Counted from the stretch's first letter, positions 1-8,673 are shown. The stretch is 64,000 bases of DNA from CAVVJA01 sp963779485 (GCA_963779485.1 CAVZYJ010000001.1:38403-102402); one strand, 5' to 3'. Notes: generated by a model not told the origin, from the sequence alone. Translations and numbers: made by a program.

Positions 1-1
1 C

Positions 2-373
2 GGTGTCGACGCCGGGCGCATTCGCACCGAGATCTTCGGCCCAGCACCGGCGCTAACACCGGGCGTCGCACCGGCACCGGCCCGACCGCCGCACCATCCG
101 GCGGACGAAGCGACGAGCGGTCCGCGCGTCGGCTTCGCCCGAAACGGCCTCACCGTGCGCTGGCACGAGCACTACGCCAGCCTGCTGGAGCTGGCCGAGG
201 CCTGCGACGTACCGGTCCGCTGGGCATGTCGGACCGGCGTCTGCCACACCTGCGAAACGAGCCTGGTGTCCGGAACGATCAGCTACGAACCCGAGCCGGT
301 GGATGACCCGGCTGAGGGCAGCGTGCTGATCTGCAGCGCGCAGCCACGGGATGACGTCGTGCTCGATCTCTGA
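2..373 (+). CDS. 2Fe-2S ferredoxin-domain oxidoreductase, C-terminal end only (MOSC/FNR type)
   Basis: The frame is open from the window edge and ends at TGA 371-373, so the N-terminus is missing. The visible part holds a plant-type [2Fe-2S] ferredoxin domain with the pattern CRTGVCHTC (C-x4-C-x2-C) and a fourth Cys in LICSAQP about 30 residues later. The preceding stretch RIRTEIFGP is typical of the end of the NAD-binding half of ferredoxin reductases that are often fused to MOSC domains. The protein would pass electrons from NAD(P)H through flavin to the cluster. The substrate and the identity of the missing N-terminal domain cannot be seen. Confidence 0.8.
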   Translation, partial: GVDAGRIRTEIFGPAPALTPGVAPAPARPPHHPADEATSGPRVGFARNGLTVRWHEHYASLLELAEACDVPVRWACRTGVCHTCETSLVSGTISYEPEPVDDPAEGSVLICSAQPRDDVVLDL

Positions 374-515
374 CCGGCTAGCACGATTGTCACCGCCGCC
401 TTTCCAAAGGCGACATTCACTGTTTGGTTCTGTTCGATATCACAGGGCGCTACATAGTCGACACCTCGCAAGCAATTCGTGGCGCGGATGCCGGGCGCCC
501 GGTACCGTTCGGCGC

Positions 516-860
516 GTGAGGCGAACCATCACCCAGCTCGTCGATGACATCGACGGTGGCAAGGCCGAGGAAACCGTCATGTTTGCCATCGACGGTGCGA
601 ACTACGAGATCGACTTGAGTCGCCGGAACGCGGCCAGACTGCGCGACCTGCTCAACGGCTACGCGCCGTATGCACGTGCGATTCGCGGCGGGGGTCAGCA
701 GCGCCGGCGCCCGCGGCGCCGGGCGGCTCCCAGCGCCCCGTTCGCCGAGGTCGACAACAAGGCGGTACGGGCCTGGGCGTCGTCCAACGGCATCGAGCTC
801 AGCGCCCGTGGTCGGATCCCCGCCAGCGTTCTCGCGCAGTACCGGGCCGCCGGCAATTGA
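516..860 (+). CDS. lsr2: Lsr2-family nucleoid-associated protein
   Basis: GTG start at 516, 114 residues, which is the usual Lsr2 length. The N-terminal dimerisation domain reads VRRTITQLVDDIDGGKAEET and is followed by a beta-rich segment (VMFAIDGANYEIDLS). A basic linker (about residues 62-77) joins it to the C-terminal DNA-binding domain, which carries the AT-hook-like RGR in ARGRIPASVLAQY. Lsr2 is the actinobacterial H-NS analogue: it bridges AT-rich DNA and silences foreign genes. The open frame extends upstream of 516, but that part has no Lsr2 similarity. The gene stands alone between the ferredoxin-type gene and a convergent aminotransferase. Confidence 0.92.
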   Translation: MRRTITQLVDDIDGGKAEETVMFAIDGANYEIDLSRRNAARLRDLLNGYAPYARAIRGGGQQRRRPRRRAAPSAPFAEVDNKAVRAWASSNGIELSARGRIPASVLAQYRAAGN

Positions 861-874
861 CGTCCTGGTTCAGT

Positions 875-2368
875 TCACCCGTCGCCGACAGCGATGATCC
901 TCGCGAGCGCCTCTGAGACGAGATCGACTTCGTCGATCGTGTTGTAGAGGTAAAAGCTCACTCGGCAGCTCGCCAAGGGATCGATGTTGAGGTAGTGGTG
1001 GGCCAGGGTGGCACAGTGGCAGCCGGCTCGTGATTCAACGCCGGCGGAGTTGAGCGCGTGGGCGATGTCGAACGGGTTCCGACCGGAAACGTTGAACGCC
1101 ACCAGCGACGCTCGACATTCGGCCGTCCGAGGCCCATAGATGGTGACGCCGGGAAGGCTTCCGAGATTGTCGAGTGCGCGTTTGGCGAGCTGGCGGCCAT
1201 GCTCGGCAATACTCGACATCGCGACCGTGACATCGGGTCCAGCGATCTCCCGGTCTGATCCGAAATACTCGTAGCCGTCGGGGTGCAGCGCGAGGTCGAG
1301 AAGCAAGCGGAGCGCCTGAGCCGAGGCGATCGTGCCGAGGATATTCGGTGTTCCGGCCGCAAACTTCCACGGCAGGGCGTTGTAGACCACGTGGTCGGGG
1401 AAGACCTGGCCCTCGGCGATCATGTCGCCGCCGTAGAGGAACGGGCGCGATTCTCGAAGCAGCCGAGGCTTGGCGTAAAGGACACCGACCCCGAATGGCG
1501 CCAACATCTTGTGGAACGAGAAGACCAGGTAGTCGACGTCCATCGCCTGGACGTCGACGAGCGTGCTCGGCACCAGTTGGGCGCCATCGATCAAGAGTCG
1601 CGAACCCCGGTCACCGTCAGGTTGGCGATAGCCGCTCCGCGTCGCGATCTGCCGGATCGCTTCCAGAGGAGGCCTAGTGCCCAGAAAGTTGGAGACACCG
1701 GTACAGCACACCAGCTTCGTCCGCTCGTCGACCTGGGCCGCGAGCTGGGCCAAGTCGAGTTCGCCGGTGTCGTGATCGAAGGGAACCAGCCGGCACTCGA
1801 CGTGAACCCCGAAGGTGGGAAGGATCTCGCGGCACAGCGCGTGCCAGGGCACGTAGTTCGAGTTGTGCTCCATCATCGTGGTGACCACATTGTCGCCATC
1901 GCGGAACTCGGTCAGCAATGAGTACATGACCGCGTTGAGCGCTTCCGTCGCATTGCGATACACGGCGACGCTTTCCCGGCCCGGCGCATTGATGAACTGG
2001 GCGATCGTGTCGAAGGACGCCTCGAACTGCGCGGTCATTGCCTGCGACGCGTCGGACTGGCCTCGATGCACGTTCTCGTATTCGGGCGCTAGCTCCCGAT
2101 AGAGCTGCACCAGCTCGCGTGGCGGCTGGGTGCTCGCGGCATTGTTCGTGACGATCCGTCCTCGCTCGGGAAACCAGAAATGCGCCCGAATCGCCTCGAC
2201 ATCGAGGGCGGCTGCGGTCGCCATGTCAATCGGCTGCGAAACGATCATGCGGCTCGGTCCGGCCATTGCCTCGGCCATCTCGTCTCCAACCTCGGACATC
2301 TTGCCCAACGGATCGATGTTCACTTGGAAGCTCCCAGAGGAAGCATTGATACGCACGCGGCGAGCCAC
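875..2368 (-). CDS. Class V aminotransferase, SufS/Csd-like cysteine desulfurase family
   Basis: The open frame encodes up to 497 residues. Family signs are RIVTNNAASTQPP near the N-terminus, the PLP-lysine region FSFHKMLAPFGVGVLY, LIDGAQLVPS (PLP-contacting Asp) and a C-terminal loop RAGCHCATLAHHY in place of the SufS active-site Cys loop. SufS proteins are about 400-430 residues, so this one is long. The GTG at 2368 may be too early; ATG at 2299 (MSEVGDEM) or later starts just before DVEAIRAHFWF also fit. No suf genes are adjacent, so the role may be a selenocysteine-lyase or isopenicillin-N-epimerase-like reaction rather than Fe-S assembly. The upstream DUF2278 gene ends only 12 bases before it. 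Confidence 0.8.
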   Translation of the reverse strand: MARRVRINASSGSFQVNIDPLGKMSEVGDEMAEAMAGPSRMIVSQPIDMATAAALDVEAIRAHFWFPERGRIVTNNAASTQPPRELVQLYRELAPEYENVHRGQSDASQAMTAQFEASFDTIAQFINAPGRESVAVYRNATEALNAVMYSLLTEFRDGDNVVTTMMEHNSNYVPWHALCREILPTFGVHVECRLVPFDHDTGELDLAQLAAQVDERTKLVCCTGVSNFLGTRPPLEAIRQIATRSGYRQPDGDRGSRLLIDGAQLVPSTLVDVQAMDVDYLVFSFHKMLAPFGVGVLYAKPRLLRESRPFLYGGDMIAEGQVFPDHVVYNALPWKFAAGTPNILGTIASAQALRLLLDLALHPDGYEYFGSDREIAGPDVTVAMSSIAEHGRQLAKRALDNLGSLPGVTIYGPRTAECRASLVAFNVSGRNPFDIAHALNSAGVESRAGCHCATLAHHYLNIDPLASCRVSFYLYNTIDEVDLVSEALARIIAVGDG

Positions 2369-2380
2369 GTCCGGCAGCCA

Positions 2381-3448
2381 TCAGCGGCGGAATCGCACGT
2401 ACTGGTCCTCGACCGCGTCCGCCGCCGTGTAAGCGACCGCATCGGCCAGATGTCCACCGGGATCGAGCAATTCCAGGTTCCCGCCGTTGTTGCCGAGCTG
2501 GGCTCCGGAGCCGTCGAGGGGAAGCCGGAAGGACTCGCCCGGTCCAATCGTCTGCGGGCCGATCACCGTGCGGCGGTGAGTTTTGTCGACCAGCTGCCAT
2601 CCCGCCAAGGAAGCGCTGGTGTTGGCCAGATTGCCGATCACAACGGCTTCGCTGCCGACGTCGTCACCGACCGGATTCAGCAGCGCACGCTCCAGATACA
2701 CCGTGGTGAGCGGAGGCGCCGCGCCGTGGATCAGATCTTCGATCGACTGCGACTGCGGCGTGGGAGCACCCGCCGCGTCCGTGGGAACCCGCTGGGTCTG
2801 AAAGCCGAGGAACAGGCCGATGTGCCGATCCGGATGGGCGAGAATCAAGCCGCCGTCATGCCAGGCTCCGTTGTCCTCCGCATGCGGTCCCGCATTGCCC
2901 TGGTTGAGGTGAATGTCGTGGACGCCGTGCAGGCCGTCGGTATTTCCGAATTCGACGTCGATTGGCTTGTGCAGATTGCGGTCGAACCGGACTCCGAACG
3001 CATACAGCTCGCCGCCGGCATCCTTGCAGTGCTGCAGATAGAGCTCCAGCAGATCCTGCAGGTCATCGGCCGATGCGCGCCCGGTCGCGGGCAGCGCCGT
3101 GCCTTCGTGCCAGTCGAACAACGGCGCCCGCACGTAATCGAGAGCGCCGGCCGACGAGGGTGAGCCGCCGCTGAATCCGGTTGGCCGGTCGGCCAGGCCG
3201 GCCAGCGTCGGGTGTCCTTGCAGGGGATCCACCAGCCAGTAGACGACCTCTGCGCCGGTGTCGGACTGAACGTTGACGGCAATGCGCCACGGCTGCCCGG
3301 TGCTATCGAGCAACCGGATCTGCAAGTGCGGTGTGGCCTCGTCGTCTTCCCGAACCCACCGGTCGGGCCGTCCCCGCAGCACGCCGTAGCCGCCTGTCAC
3401 CCTCACCACCCCGTTGAGTAGGAGGCCCTCGAGTCCAACCCGATACAT
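2381..3448 (-). CDS. DUF2278 (YukJ) family protein with C-terminal lamin-tail-like domain
   Basis: 355 residues. Residues about 18-230 match the DUF2278/YukJ pattern: GGYGVLRGRPDRW, then LQIRLLDSTGQPWRIAVNVQ, WLVDPLQGHP, LDYVRAPLFDW, YAFGVRF, GVHDIHLNQGN and DGGLILAHPDRHIGLFLGFQ. A Pro/Ala-rich linker leads to an Ig-like lamin-tail domain (VVIGNLANTSASLAGWQLVDK to the end). Function is unknown for the family. The start could be a few codons later, since homologues begin close to the YGVLKG motif. It probably forms one transcript with the downstream aminotransferase. A 47-bp palindrome lies just upstream. Confidence 0.82.
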   Translation of the reverse strand: MYRVGLEGLLLNGVVRVTGGYGVLRGRPDRWVREDDEATPHLQIRLLDSTGQPWRIAVNVQSDTGAEVVYWLVDPLQGHPTLAGLADRPTGFSGGSPSSAGALDYVRAPLFDWHEGTALPATGRASADDLQDLLELYLQHCKDAGGELYAFGVRFDRNLHKPIDVEFGNTDGLHGVHDIHLNQGNAGPHAEDNGAWHDGGLILAHPDRHIGLFLGFQTQRVPTDAAGAPTPQSQSIEDLIHGAAPPLTTVYLERALLNPVGDDVGSEAVVIGNLANTSASLAGWQLVDKTHRRTVIGPQTIGPGESFRLPLDGSGAQLGNNGGNLELLDPGGHLADAVAYTAADAVEDQYVRFRR

Positions 3449-3479
3449 GTGATCGGACAGCCGTGCGATCGGCTGGGTC

Positions 3480-3526
3480 GTGATCTCGGAATTATCGCCT
3501 CAGAGCGACGATAAGTCCAAGATCAC
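3480..3526 (-). repeat. 47-bp intergenic palindrome, copy 1 (reverse orientation)
   Basis: Ends in AAGTCCAAGATCAC, with a degenerate left arm GTGATCTCGGAATT. The inner block reads GCGACGAT, the reverse of most copies. It lies between the DUF2278 start and the end of the FGE-like gene. Same length as the seven other copies in the window. Confidence 0.9.
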
Positions 3527-3576
3527 CGAGGCTGGTCCGGCTGAGTAACCAGGCCCCGCACCTGCGGCGAAATCAC

Positions 3577-4500
3577 TCAGCCGCGAATAATGCACCGGAA
3601 GCCGAGATGGCTGGTACTACTTCGTACCGCTTGGCCTTGCCGAGCCGGAGGCCGGTAGCGCAGGCAATAGGACGCCGCGCATAAGTGGGAGCCGCCTTTC
3701 ATCACCCTGCGGTCGCTCTCCTGCAGCGAAGGAAGCGGGGAGTGCGGAGCGCAGCAGGAGGGCGTCTCGGCGGTGCGGCCGCCGTGATCGACGGTGCGGC
3801 CGCCGTGATCGTCCGTCCAGGCTGACGCGGTCCATTCCCAGACGTTGCCGATCATGTCGACCAATCCCCAGTCATTGGCCGGGAATCGACCTATTGGCGT
3901 GGTGCGGTCCTTGCCCAGCGCATCGAGGTTCAGCCAAGGGAACTGACCCTGCCAGGTGTTGGCCATCGGCCGGCCGCGGGGCCGGTACTCCTCGCCCCAG
4001 GCGTACGCGGTCGGCGGACGACCGGCCCGGGCGGCATACTCCCATTCGACCTCGGTGGGTAGGTCTTTCCCGGCCCAGCCGGCATAGGCCAAGGCGTCCT
4101 CGAAGGAGATGTGGACAACCGGGTGCAGTTCCTTGCCGCCAATGGCGCTGCCCGGGCCGTCCGGTGCCCGCCAGTTCGCGCCCGGAGTCCAGTGCCACCA
4201 GCGCCGCCAGTCGTCCAGCGGCACCGGTCCGGACGTCGGCCGGAAAACGAGCGAACCCGGCGTGAGATCGCTCGGGTCCGCGCCCGGGAAATCGCCGGAG
4301 GATGGCGCGATCTCGGCGCTGGTGCGGTGGTTGGTGTCCTTCACGAAGCGGCGGAACTCGGCATTGGTAACCGGGTGCTGGTCGATCAGGAAGGCCGCGA
4401 CGTGCTCGTCGTGGGCCGGACGCTCCTCAGGGTAGTGATCGTCACTGCCCATAACGAAGCGGCCGCCCGGAACCTCGACCATGTTCTTGGGCACGCCCAT
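3577..4500 (-). CDS. Formylglycine-generating enzyme (SUMF1/FGE) family protein
   Basis: 307 residues from ATG 4500 (MGVPKNMVEVPGGRFVMGS). The open frame runs on to 4620, but that part translates the 47-bp palindrome and is not FGE-like. The FGE fold is recognisable in HPVTNAEFRRFV, HPVVHISFEDALAYAGWAG, LPTEVEWEYAARAG and MIGNVWEWTASAW. The two active-site cysteines are present in GSHLCAASYCLRYRPPAR, and the ending HLGFRC is typical. FGE oxidises a sulfatase cysteine to formylglycine using copper and oxygen. No sulfatase gene lies in this window. A 7-residue in-frame duplication (HGGRTVD/HGGRTAE) sits before the CCAP segment. Confidence 0.9.
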   Translation of the reverse strand: MGVPKNMVEVPGGRFVMGSDDHYPEERPAHDEHVAAFLIDQHPVTNAEFRRFVKDTNHRTSAEIAPSSGDFPGADPSDLTPGSLVFRPTSGPVPLDDWRRWWHWTPGANWRAPDGPGSAIGGKELHPVVHISFEDALAYAGWAGKDLPTEVEWEYAARAGRPPTAYAWGEEYRPRGRPMANTWQGQFPWLNLDALGKDRTTPIGRFPANDWGLVDMIGNVWEWTASAWTDDHGGRTVDHGGRTAETPSCCAPHSPLPSLQESDRRVMKGGSHLCAASYCLRYRPPARQGQAVRSSTSHLGFRCIIRG

Positions 4501-4555
4501 GACGTTAGTGTCCCGGACGACGAGGACAACGCCGGGAGCCCGCTCGCTCCGGTTC

Positions 4556-4602
4556 GTGATCTTGGACTTACCGTCGCCCTGAGGCAGCAAGTCCAAGATC
4601 AC
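4556..4602 (+). repeat. 47-bp intergenic palindrome, copy 2
   Basis: Perfect 14-bp arms GTGATCTTGGACTT and AAGTCCAAGATCAC around a 19-base centre that contains GCC CTGA GGC. It lies between the FGE-like start and the end of the RibD-type reductase gene. Confidence 0.95.
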
Positions 4603-4650
4603 GGGGGGCGAGGGCGCCATAGATGTGACGCACTCGAGCTCGGCGCCAGA

Positions 4651-5259
4651 CTAGTTCGCGAACGATCCCGTGATGATCTCGCCGGCGGCCTCGTAGGTAC
4701 CAATCACGACTCCAGTAGTGGAGATCGTGCTGTCGACGAGCTTCAGCCCGGCCGGGATCGTGCCGTCCGCGAACAACCGTTTGCCCGACCCGATGACCAA
4801 AGGGAAGACCCACAGGCGGTACTGGTCGACCAGGTTGTGCCGCAACAGCGTCTGGATCAGGTCCCCGCTGCCATGCACCTGCAGCTCCGGCCCGTTTCCC
4901 TTTTTGAGCGCCGCGACGCCTTCGGCCGCGTCCCCCTCGATCAGGACCGAGGGCCCCCAGGCCAGCGTGGGCTGTCCCCGCGACGCGACGTACTTGGTGG
5001 CGTCATTCAGCGGCTTGCCGCCCGCATCGTCGCTCGCGTTAGGCCAGAACGCGGCGAAAATGTCGTAGGTCTTGCGTCCGAGAACGAGGTCGAACGGGGT
5101 ACTCATCGCCTCGCCCATGACCTGACCCATCGTGTCGTCCCAGTAGTTCACCGACCAGCCACCGTGCTTGAAGCCGCCGCTGTCGTCCTCCTCCGGTCCG
5201 CCCGGGGCTTGCATGACCCCATCGAGGGTCAGGAAGGTGTTGACGATCAGCTTTCTCAT
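4651..5259 (-). CDS. Dihydrofolate reductase-fold (RibD C-terminal domain) family protein
   Basis: 202 residues. It starts MRKLIVNTFLTLDGVMQAPGG, the usual beginning of this family, and continues with FDLVLGRKTYDIFAAFWP, KYVASRGQPTLAW, LQVHGSGDLIQTLLRHNLVDQYRLWVFPLVIGSGKRLF. These small cytoplasmic proteins have the DHFR/RibD NADPH-binding fold. Their substrates are generally unknown. It is the third gene of an ArsR-SRPBCC-RibD cassette, 32 bases after the SRPBCC stop, so it is probably controlled by that ArsR protein. Confidence 0.9.
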   Translation of the reverse strand: MRKLIVNTFLTLDGVMQAPGGPEEDDSGGFKHGGWSVNYWDDTMGQVMGEAMSTPFDLVLGRKTYDIFAAFWPNASDDAGGKPLNDATKYVASRGQPTLAWGPSVLIEGDAAEGVAALKKGNGPELQVHGSGDLIQTLLRHNLVDQYRLWVFPLVIGSGKRLFADGTIPAGLKLVDSTISTTGVVIGTYEAAGEIITGSFAN

Positions 5260-5291
5260 CTCGCCTGTCCTTTCGATTGATTGCCAACTGC

Positions 5292-5777
5292 TCAGCCGGC
5301 GAGCAGGGCGTCCATCTGGCCGACCGCCTGCCGCAGACCCTCGGCCATGCCCATTCGGTCGAGCTGCTGCATCTGCTCCTGGGAATCGAAGACGCTTCGT
5401 AGTTCCATGCGAGTACCGCCGTCATGCTCGGTGAGCTGCATGTGCACGCTGGTGGTTGGCATCTCAGCACTCGGGGTGCCGTCCTGGTTGGCAAACCCGT
5501 CAGTGAACTCTAGGGACTTGGGCGGGTTGACCGAGGTCACCCGCCACCAGCCGCGGTACTTCTCGCCCTCTGGGCTCGTCATGAAGTATGTGACGTCGCC
5601 ACCCGGGACAAGGTCGTGCTGCTCGACGGTCGCCGGGTAGCTCGGCGGTCCCCACCAACGCTCCAGCTGCCGCGGATCGGCCCACAACTGCCACACCCGC
5701 TCGGGTGCCGCATCGAAGTCGGCGACCAGGGTGAGGGTGAGGCGGTCGAAGTCCTTCTCGACACTGGTGACGCTCAT
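5292..5777 (-). CDS. SRPBCC (AHSA1-like) domain protein
   Basis: 161 residues, one START/Bet v1-like domain: FDAAPERVWQLWADPRQLERWWGPP near residues 19-44 is the family hallmark, and the C-terminal helix GMAEGLRQAVGQMDALLAG closes the ligand cavity. Its ATG overlaps the ArsR stop (ATGA, 5774-5777), which points to translational coupling. ArsR-SRPBCC pairs are common in actinobacteria. The ligand is unknown. Confidence 0.9.
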   Translation of the reverse strand: MSVTSVEKDFDRLTLTLVADFDAAPERVWQLWADPRQLERWWGPPSYPATVEQHDLVPGGDVTYFMTSPEGEKYRGWWRVTSVNPPKSLEFTDGFANQDGTPSAEMPTTSVHMQLTEHDGGTRMELRSVFDSQEQMQQLDRMGMAEGLRQAVGQMDALLAG

Positions 5778-6148
5778 CGGTCGTGTCCTCTCGTCGGAGT
5801 GCTCTCTTGTGAGTCAGCCGGTTGCGCAAGCAGCTCGGCCATGCGGTCCACTCGCCCGCGCCAGGCCGTCTCGAGCTGGTCGAGCGCCTGCCGAGCCCGG
5901 CGTACCGCATCGGGGTCCGTGCGCACGAGCTGCTCCCGTCCGCGACGTTCCTTGGAGACCAAGCCGGCCCGCTCCAGCACCGCGACGTGCTTCTGGACGG
6001 CCGCGAAGCTCATCGGATAGGCATCGGCCAGTCGCGACACCGACGACGCACGCGGCCCGGAGCGGCGAAGGATGTCGCGGCGGGTGGCGTCGGCCAGCGC
6101 GTGGAACACGTGGTCGATTGCCTCGTCGGTCACCTCATATGCAACCAT
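5774..6148 (-). CDS. ArsR-family winged-helix transcriptional regulator
   Basis: 124 residues from ATG 6148 (MVAYEVTDEAIDHVFHALAD). The open frame extends to 6721, but that part translates the 47-bp palindrome and the antisense of the next gene. The winged helix reads DATRRDILRRS, MSFAAVQKHVAVLERAGLV and KERRGREQLVR. No metal-binding CxC is present, so it belongs to the non-metal subgroup that usually precedes SRPBCC genes. It is first in the cassette and likely represses it. A perfect 6-bp inverted repeat overlaps its start codon. Confidence 0.9.
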   Translation of the reverse strand: MVAYEVTDEAIDHVFHALADATRRDILRRSGPRASSVSRLADAYPMSFAAVQKHVAVLERAGLVSKERRGREQLVRTDPDAVRRARQALDQLETAWRGRVDRMAELLAQPADSQESTPTRGHDR

Positions 6149-6155
6149 TTGGTTG
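6142..6155 (-). promoter_or_regulatory. Inverted repeat over the arsR start, possible auto-operator
   Basis: CAACCA-TT-TGGTTG is a perfect 6-bp inverted repeat with a 2-base spacer that includes the ATG of the ArsR gene. ArsR proteins bind short dyads near their own start. Binding here would block transcription or translation of the cassette. This is inferred from position and symmetry only. Confidence 0.4.
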
Positions 6156-6230
6156 TAGGTTAATCGCAGTCGCCACCGTTGTAAAGGACGCCACGGAGCG
6201 CGCACCTCCTCGCCCGGGGCGCGCACCCGC

Positions 6231-6277
6231 GTGATCTTGGACTTATCGTCGCTAGAGAGCAGCAAGTCCAAGATCAC
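6231..6277 (+). repeat. 47-bp intergenic palindrome, copy 3
   Basis: Arms GTGATCTTGGACTT and AAGTCCAAGATCAC are perfect, with the centre ATCGTCGCTAGAGAGCAGC. It lies in the divergent interval between arsR and the DUF1905 gene. Confidence 0.95.
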
Positions 6278-6364
6278 GAACCTGGGGACGCGCCGCGCAC
6301 GACAACTGCCGACCGAACGGCGCGCGGGATTCCACCTCGAAGGCGCGAGTCCTACGATTCGCCC

Positions 6365-6817
6365 GTGACCCGCCAGCATTTTCGCGGCGTGCTCGAGGCC
6401 GCTACCGGTGGCGGTGCCTATGTCGTGATCCCCACCGACGTGGTGGCTGCACTGGGTGGCGGCAGCCGCTTCCGGGTCGTCGGCTCGGTCCGGGGCGTGG
6501 ATTTCCAAAGTTCGACGATGAGTGCCGGCGCCGGTCGGGTGGTGCTCGGCATGCACAAGGCGACACGAGCGGCCGCCGGCGTCGAGATCGGGGACGAGGT
6601 GGAAGTGGCGGTCGAGCGCGATAGTCGGCCCCGGACGCTGGATATCCCCGACGACCTGGCCCAGGCACTCGCGCAGGACACCGCGGCGCAGGCGGCGTTC
6701 GACGACCTCTCCTTCTCCCATCGCCGGGAGTACGTCGAGTGGCTGACGACCGCCAAGCGCGCCGACACCCGACGGCGCCGCCTCGACCGGATTCTCGACA
6801 CCGTTCAGGGAAAATGA
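6365..6817 (+). CDS. DUF1905/YdeI (OmdA-like) family protein
   Basis: 150 residues from GTG 6365 (VTRQHFRGVLEAATGGGAYV). Residues about 1-85 form the DUF1905 beta-barrel (YVVIPTDVVAALGGGSRFRV, GDEVEVAVERD). The C-terminus AFDDLSFSHRREYVEWLTT is the helical YdeI/OmdA segment. Biochemical function is not established; YdeI-type proteins have been tied to resistance to membrane-active peptides. It reads away from the ArsR cassette as a single gene. Confidence 0.85.
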   Translation: MTRQHFRGVLEAATGGGAYVVIPTDVVAALGGGSRFRVVGSVRGVDFQSSTMSAGAGRVVLGMHKATRAAAGVEIGDEVEVAVERDSRPRTLDIPDDLAQALAQDTAAQAAFDDLSFSHRREYVEWLTTAKRADTRRRRLDRILDTVQGK

Positions 6818-6886
6818 CCGGCTAATCGCGATCGGCGACCGGGTCGCGAGGAGTCGACCAGGAGGAGGTCGCGTGCTCGGCCGAGG

Positions 6887-8527
6887 TCACGTCGGTTCTC
6901 GATAGCGAGGATGCCAGCGGACTCGCTTAATCCGGTCGGCCAGCTCGGACTCCGATCGGCGCGGGGCCACCCCGTCGGCCACTGCCTGCACCGCGACGGC
7001 GAGAGCCACCGTGTCGGCCACCTGCGGCAGCTCGGTCACCGGTGGGAGCAACCCGGCGGCCGGAGACCTTCGGGCCGGGCTGCAGGTCGCCAACGCGCGG
7101 GCAGCGGACAAGAACATGGCGTCGGTGACGCGGGTGGCGTTGGCGGCGACCGCGGCGAGGCCCATGGCCGGGAAGATAAACGCGTTGTTGCACTGCGCGA
7201 TCGTGGCCGGGCCGTCCGGAGTGGGCACCGGCCGGAACGGAGATCCGGTGGCCACCAGCGCCCGCCCGTCGGTCCAGGCCAGGAGATCGGCGGGCTCGGC
7301 CTCGGATCGGCTGGACGGGTTCGACAGCGGCAGGATGATCGGCCGGCGCACCCGGGACGCCATGCCGCGCACCAGCGGCTCGGTGAACGCACCGGCCGCC
7401 GTGGACAGCCCGATCAGGACGGTGGGGTCGAAGCAGCTCATCACCGTCGCGAAATCGGCTCGGCCGTCCGCCGCCCAGGCCGCCGCTTGCGCCGCCGGAA
7501 CGGCGAACGCCAGTTGCTCTGGAGTCACGTCCGGCCGCCCGTCATGGATCAGCCCGGTAACGTCCACGAGCGCGAACCGGGCCCGAGCCGCGTCGGCGGT
7601 CAGCCCGGACCCGATGAGTTCGGTGGTCAGGTACTCGGCGACGCCGGTTCCGGCCGACCCCGCGCCCAGGATCAGGAACCGGTGCTCCGGCAGCGGCGTG
7701 CCGGCGGTGTCGGCGGCGGCGAGAACGGTGGCCAGCGTGACCGCGGCCGTGCCCTGGATGTCGTCGTTGAAGGTCAGCAGCCGGCGCCGGTAGCGTTCCA
7801 GGATCGGGCGGGCGTGGTCGATCGCGAAGTCCTCCCACTGCAGCAGCACGTCCGGCAGTTCCGCCTGGACGGCCTCGACAAACTGCTCGATGAACGCGTC
7901 ATACTCCGGACCGGTGACCCGGGGATGCCGCCAGCCCAGGTACCAGGGTCCGGTCAGCCGGGCCGGGTCGTTGGTGCCGACGTCGAGCATGATCGGTAGC
8001 GTCCGCGCGGGATCGATACCGCCGATGACGGTGTACAGCGCCAGCTTCCCGATCGGGATCGCCATGCCGCCGATGCCCTGATCGCCAATGCCCAGCACCC
8101 GCTCGCCGTCGGTGACGACGATGACGTCGACGGCGGCCTCCGGCCGATTCCGTAACGCCTCCCGTAACCGATCCCGGGCGGGATAGGACAGGAACAATCC
8201 CCGTGGCCGGCGATAGATATGGCTGAAGTTCTGGCACGCCTCGGCCACGGTCGGCGTGTAGATCACCGGCAGCATCTCGGCCAGGTGTTCCGACACCAGT
8301 CGGAAGAACAACACTTCGTTCGTGTCCTGCAGCGCTCGCAGATTGACGTGCCGGTGCAATGCGGTTTGCCGCTCCAGATAGGTCGCGTATACCCGATCCA
8401 GCTGCTGCTCGATCGTTTCTACCGACTCCGGCAACAGCCCGTGCAATCGGAGCGCCGTCCGCTCGGCCAGCGAGAATGCCGTTCCCTTGTTCTGCAGCGG
8501 ATCCAGAAACGTGCCCTGCTCAGCCAC
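6887..8527 (-). CDS. maeA: NAD-dependent malic enzyme
   Basis: 546 residues from GTG 8527, preceded by a strong AGGGGGTGG. It is full length for the SfcA/MaeA class (about 540-565). Signs are NKGTAFSLAERTAL, YTPTVAEACQNFSHIYRRPRG, the catalytic region VVTDGERVLGIGDQGIGGM, the metal-binding FNDDIQGTAAVTLA, the Rossmann motif LILGAGSAGTGVAEYL and the late PLSNPSSRSEAEPADL. It decarboxylates malate to pyruvate with NAD(H), linking the TCA cycle with gluconeogenesis. It is a single-gene unit. Cofactor preference is inferred from the long SfcA-type architecture. Confidence 0.93.
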   Translation of the reverse strand: MAEQGTFLDPLQNKGTAFSLAERTALRLHGLLPESVETIEQQLDRVYATYLERQTALHRHVNLRALQDTNEVLFFRLVSEHLAEMLPVIYTPTVAEACQNFSHIYRRPRGLFLSYPARDRLREALRNRPEAAVDVIVVTDGERVLGIGDQGIGGMAIPIGKLALYTVIGGIDPARTLPIMLDVGTNDPARLTGPWYLGWRHPRVTGPEYDAFIEQFVEAVQAELPDVLLQWEDFAIDHARPILERYRRRLLTFNDDIQGTAAVTLATVLAAADTAGTPLPEHRFLILGAGSAGTGVAEYLTTELIGSGLTADAARARFALVDVTGLIHDGRPDVTPEQLAFAVPAAQAAAWAADGRADFATVMSCFDPTVLIGLSTAAGAFTEPLVRGMASRVRRPIILPLSNPSSRSEAEPADLLAWTDGRALVATGSPFRPVPTPDGPATIAQCNNAFIFPAMGLAAVAANATRVTDAMFLSAARALATCSPARRSPAAGLLPPVTELPQVADTVALAVAVQAVADGVAPRRSESELADRIKRVRWHPRYREPT

Positions 8528-8673
8528 GATCCACCCCCTGCCGATATTCCATCCCGCCTAGCGCGGAGCGGCAAGCCGTAACTGCGCGGTGAACCTCTCG
8601 ACGACACCGCGCACTGTGACGTTGGCTCATCGGCTCATCAGACACGATGATGGTCCGGCTCGGGTGATTAGCT

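Noticed and set aside
1283..1921. 212-residue frame on the plus strand opposite the aminotransferase
   Set aside because: Antisense shadow of a well-supported gene; no recognisable domain.
4501..4620. N-terminal extension of the FGE-like frame
   Set aside because: It translates the 47-bp palindrome; FGE similarity begins at 4500.
6149..6721. N-terminal extension of the ArsR frame
   Set aside because: It crosses a palindrome and the antisense of the DUF1905 gene; the ArsR domain starts at 6148.
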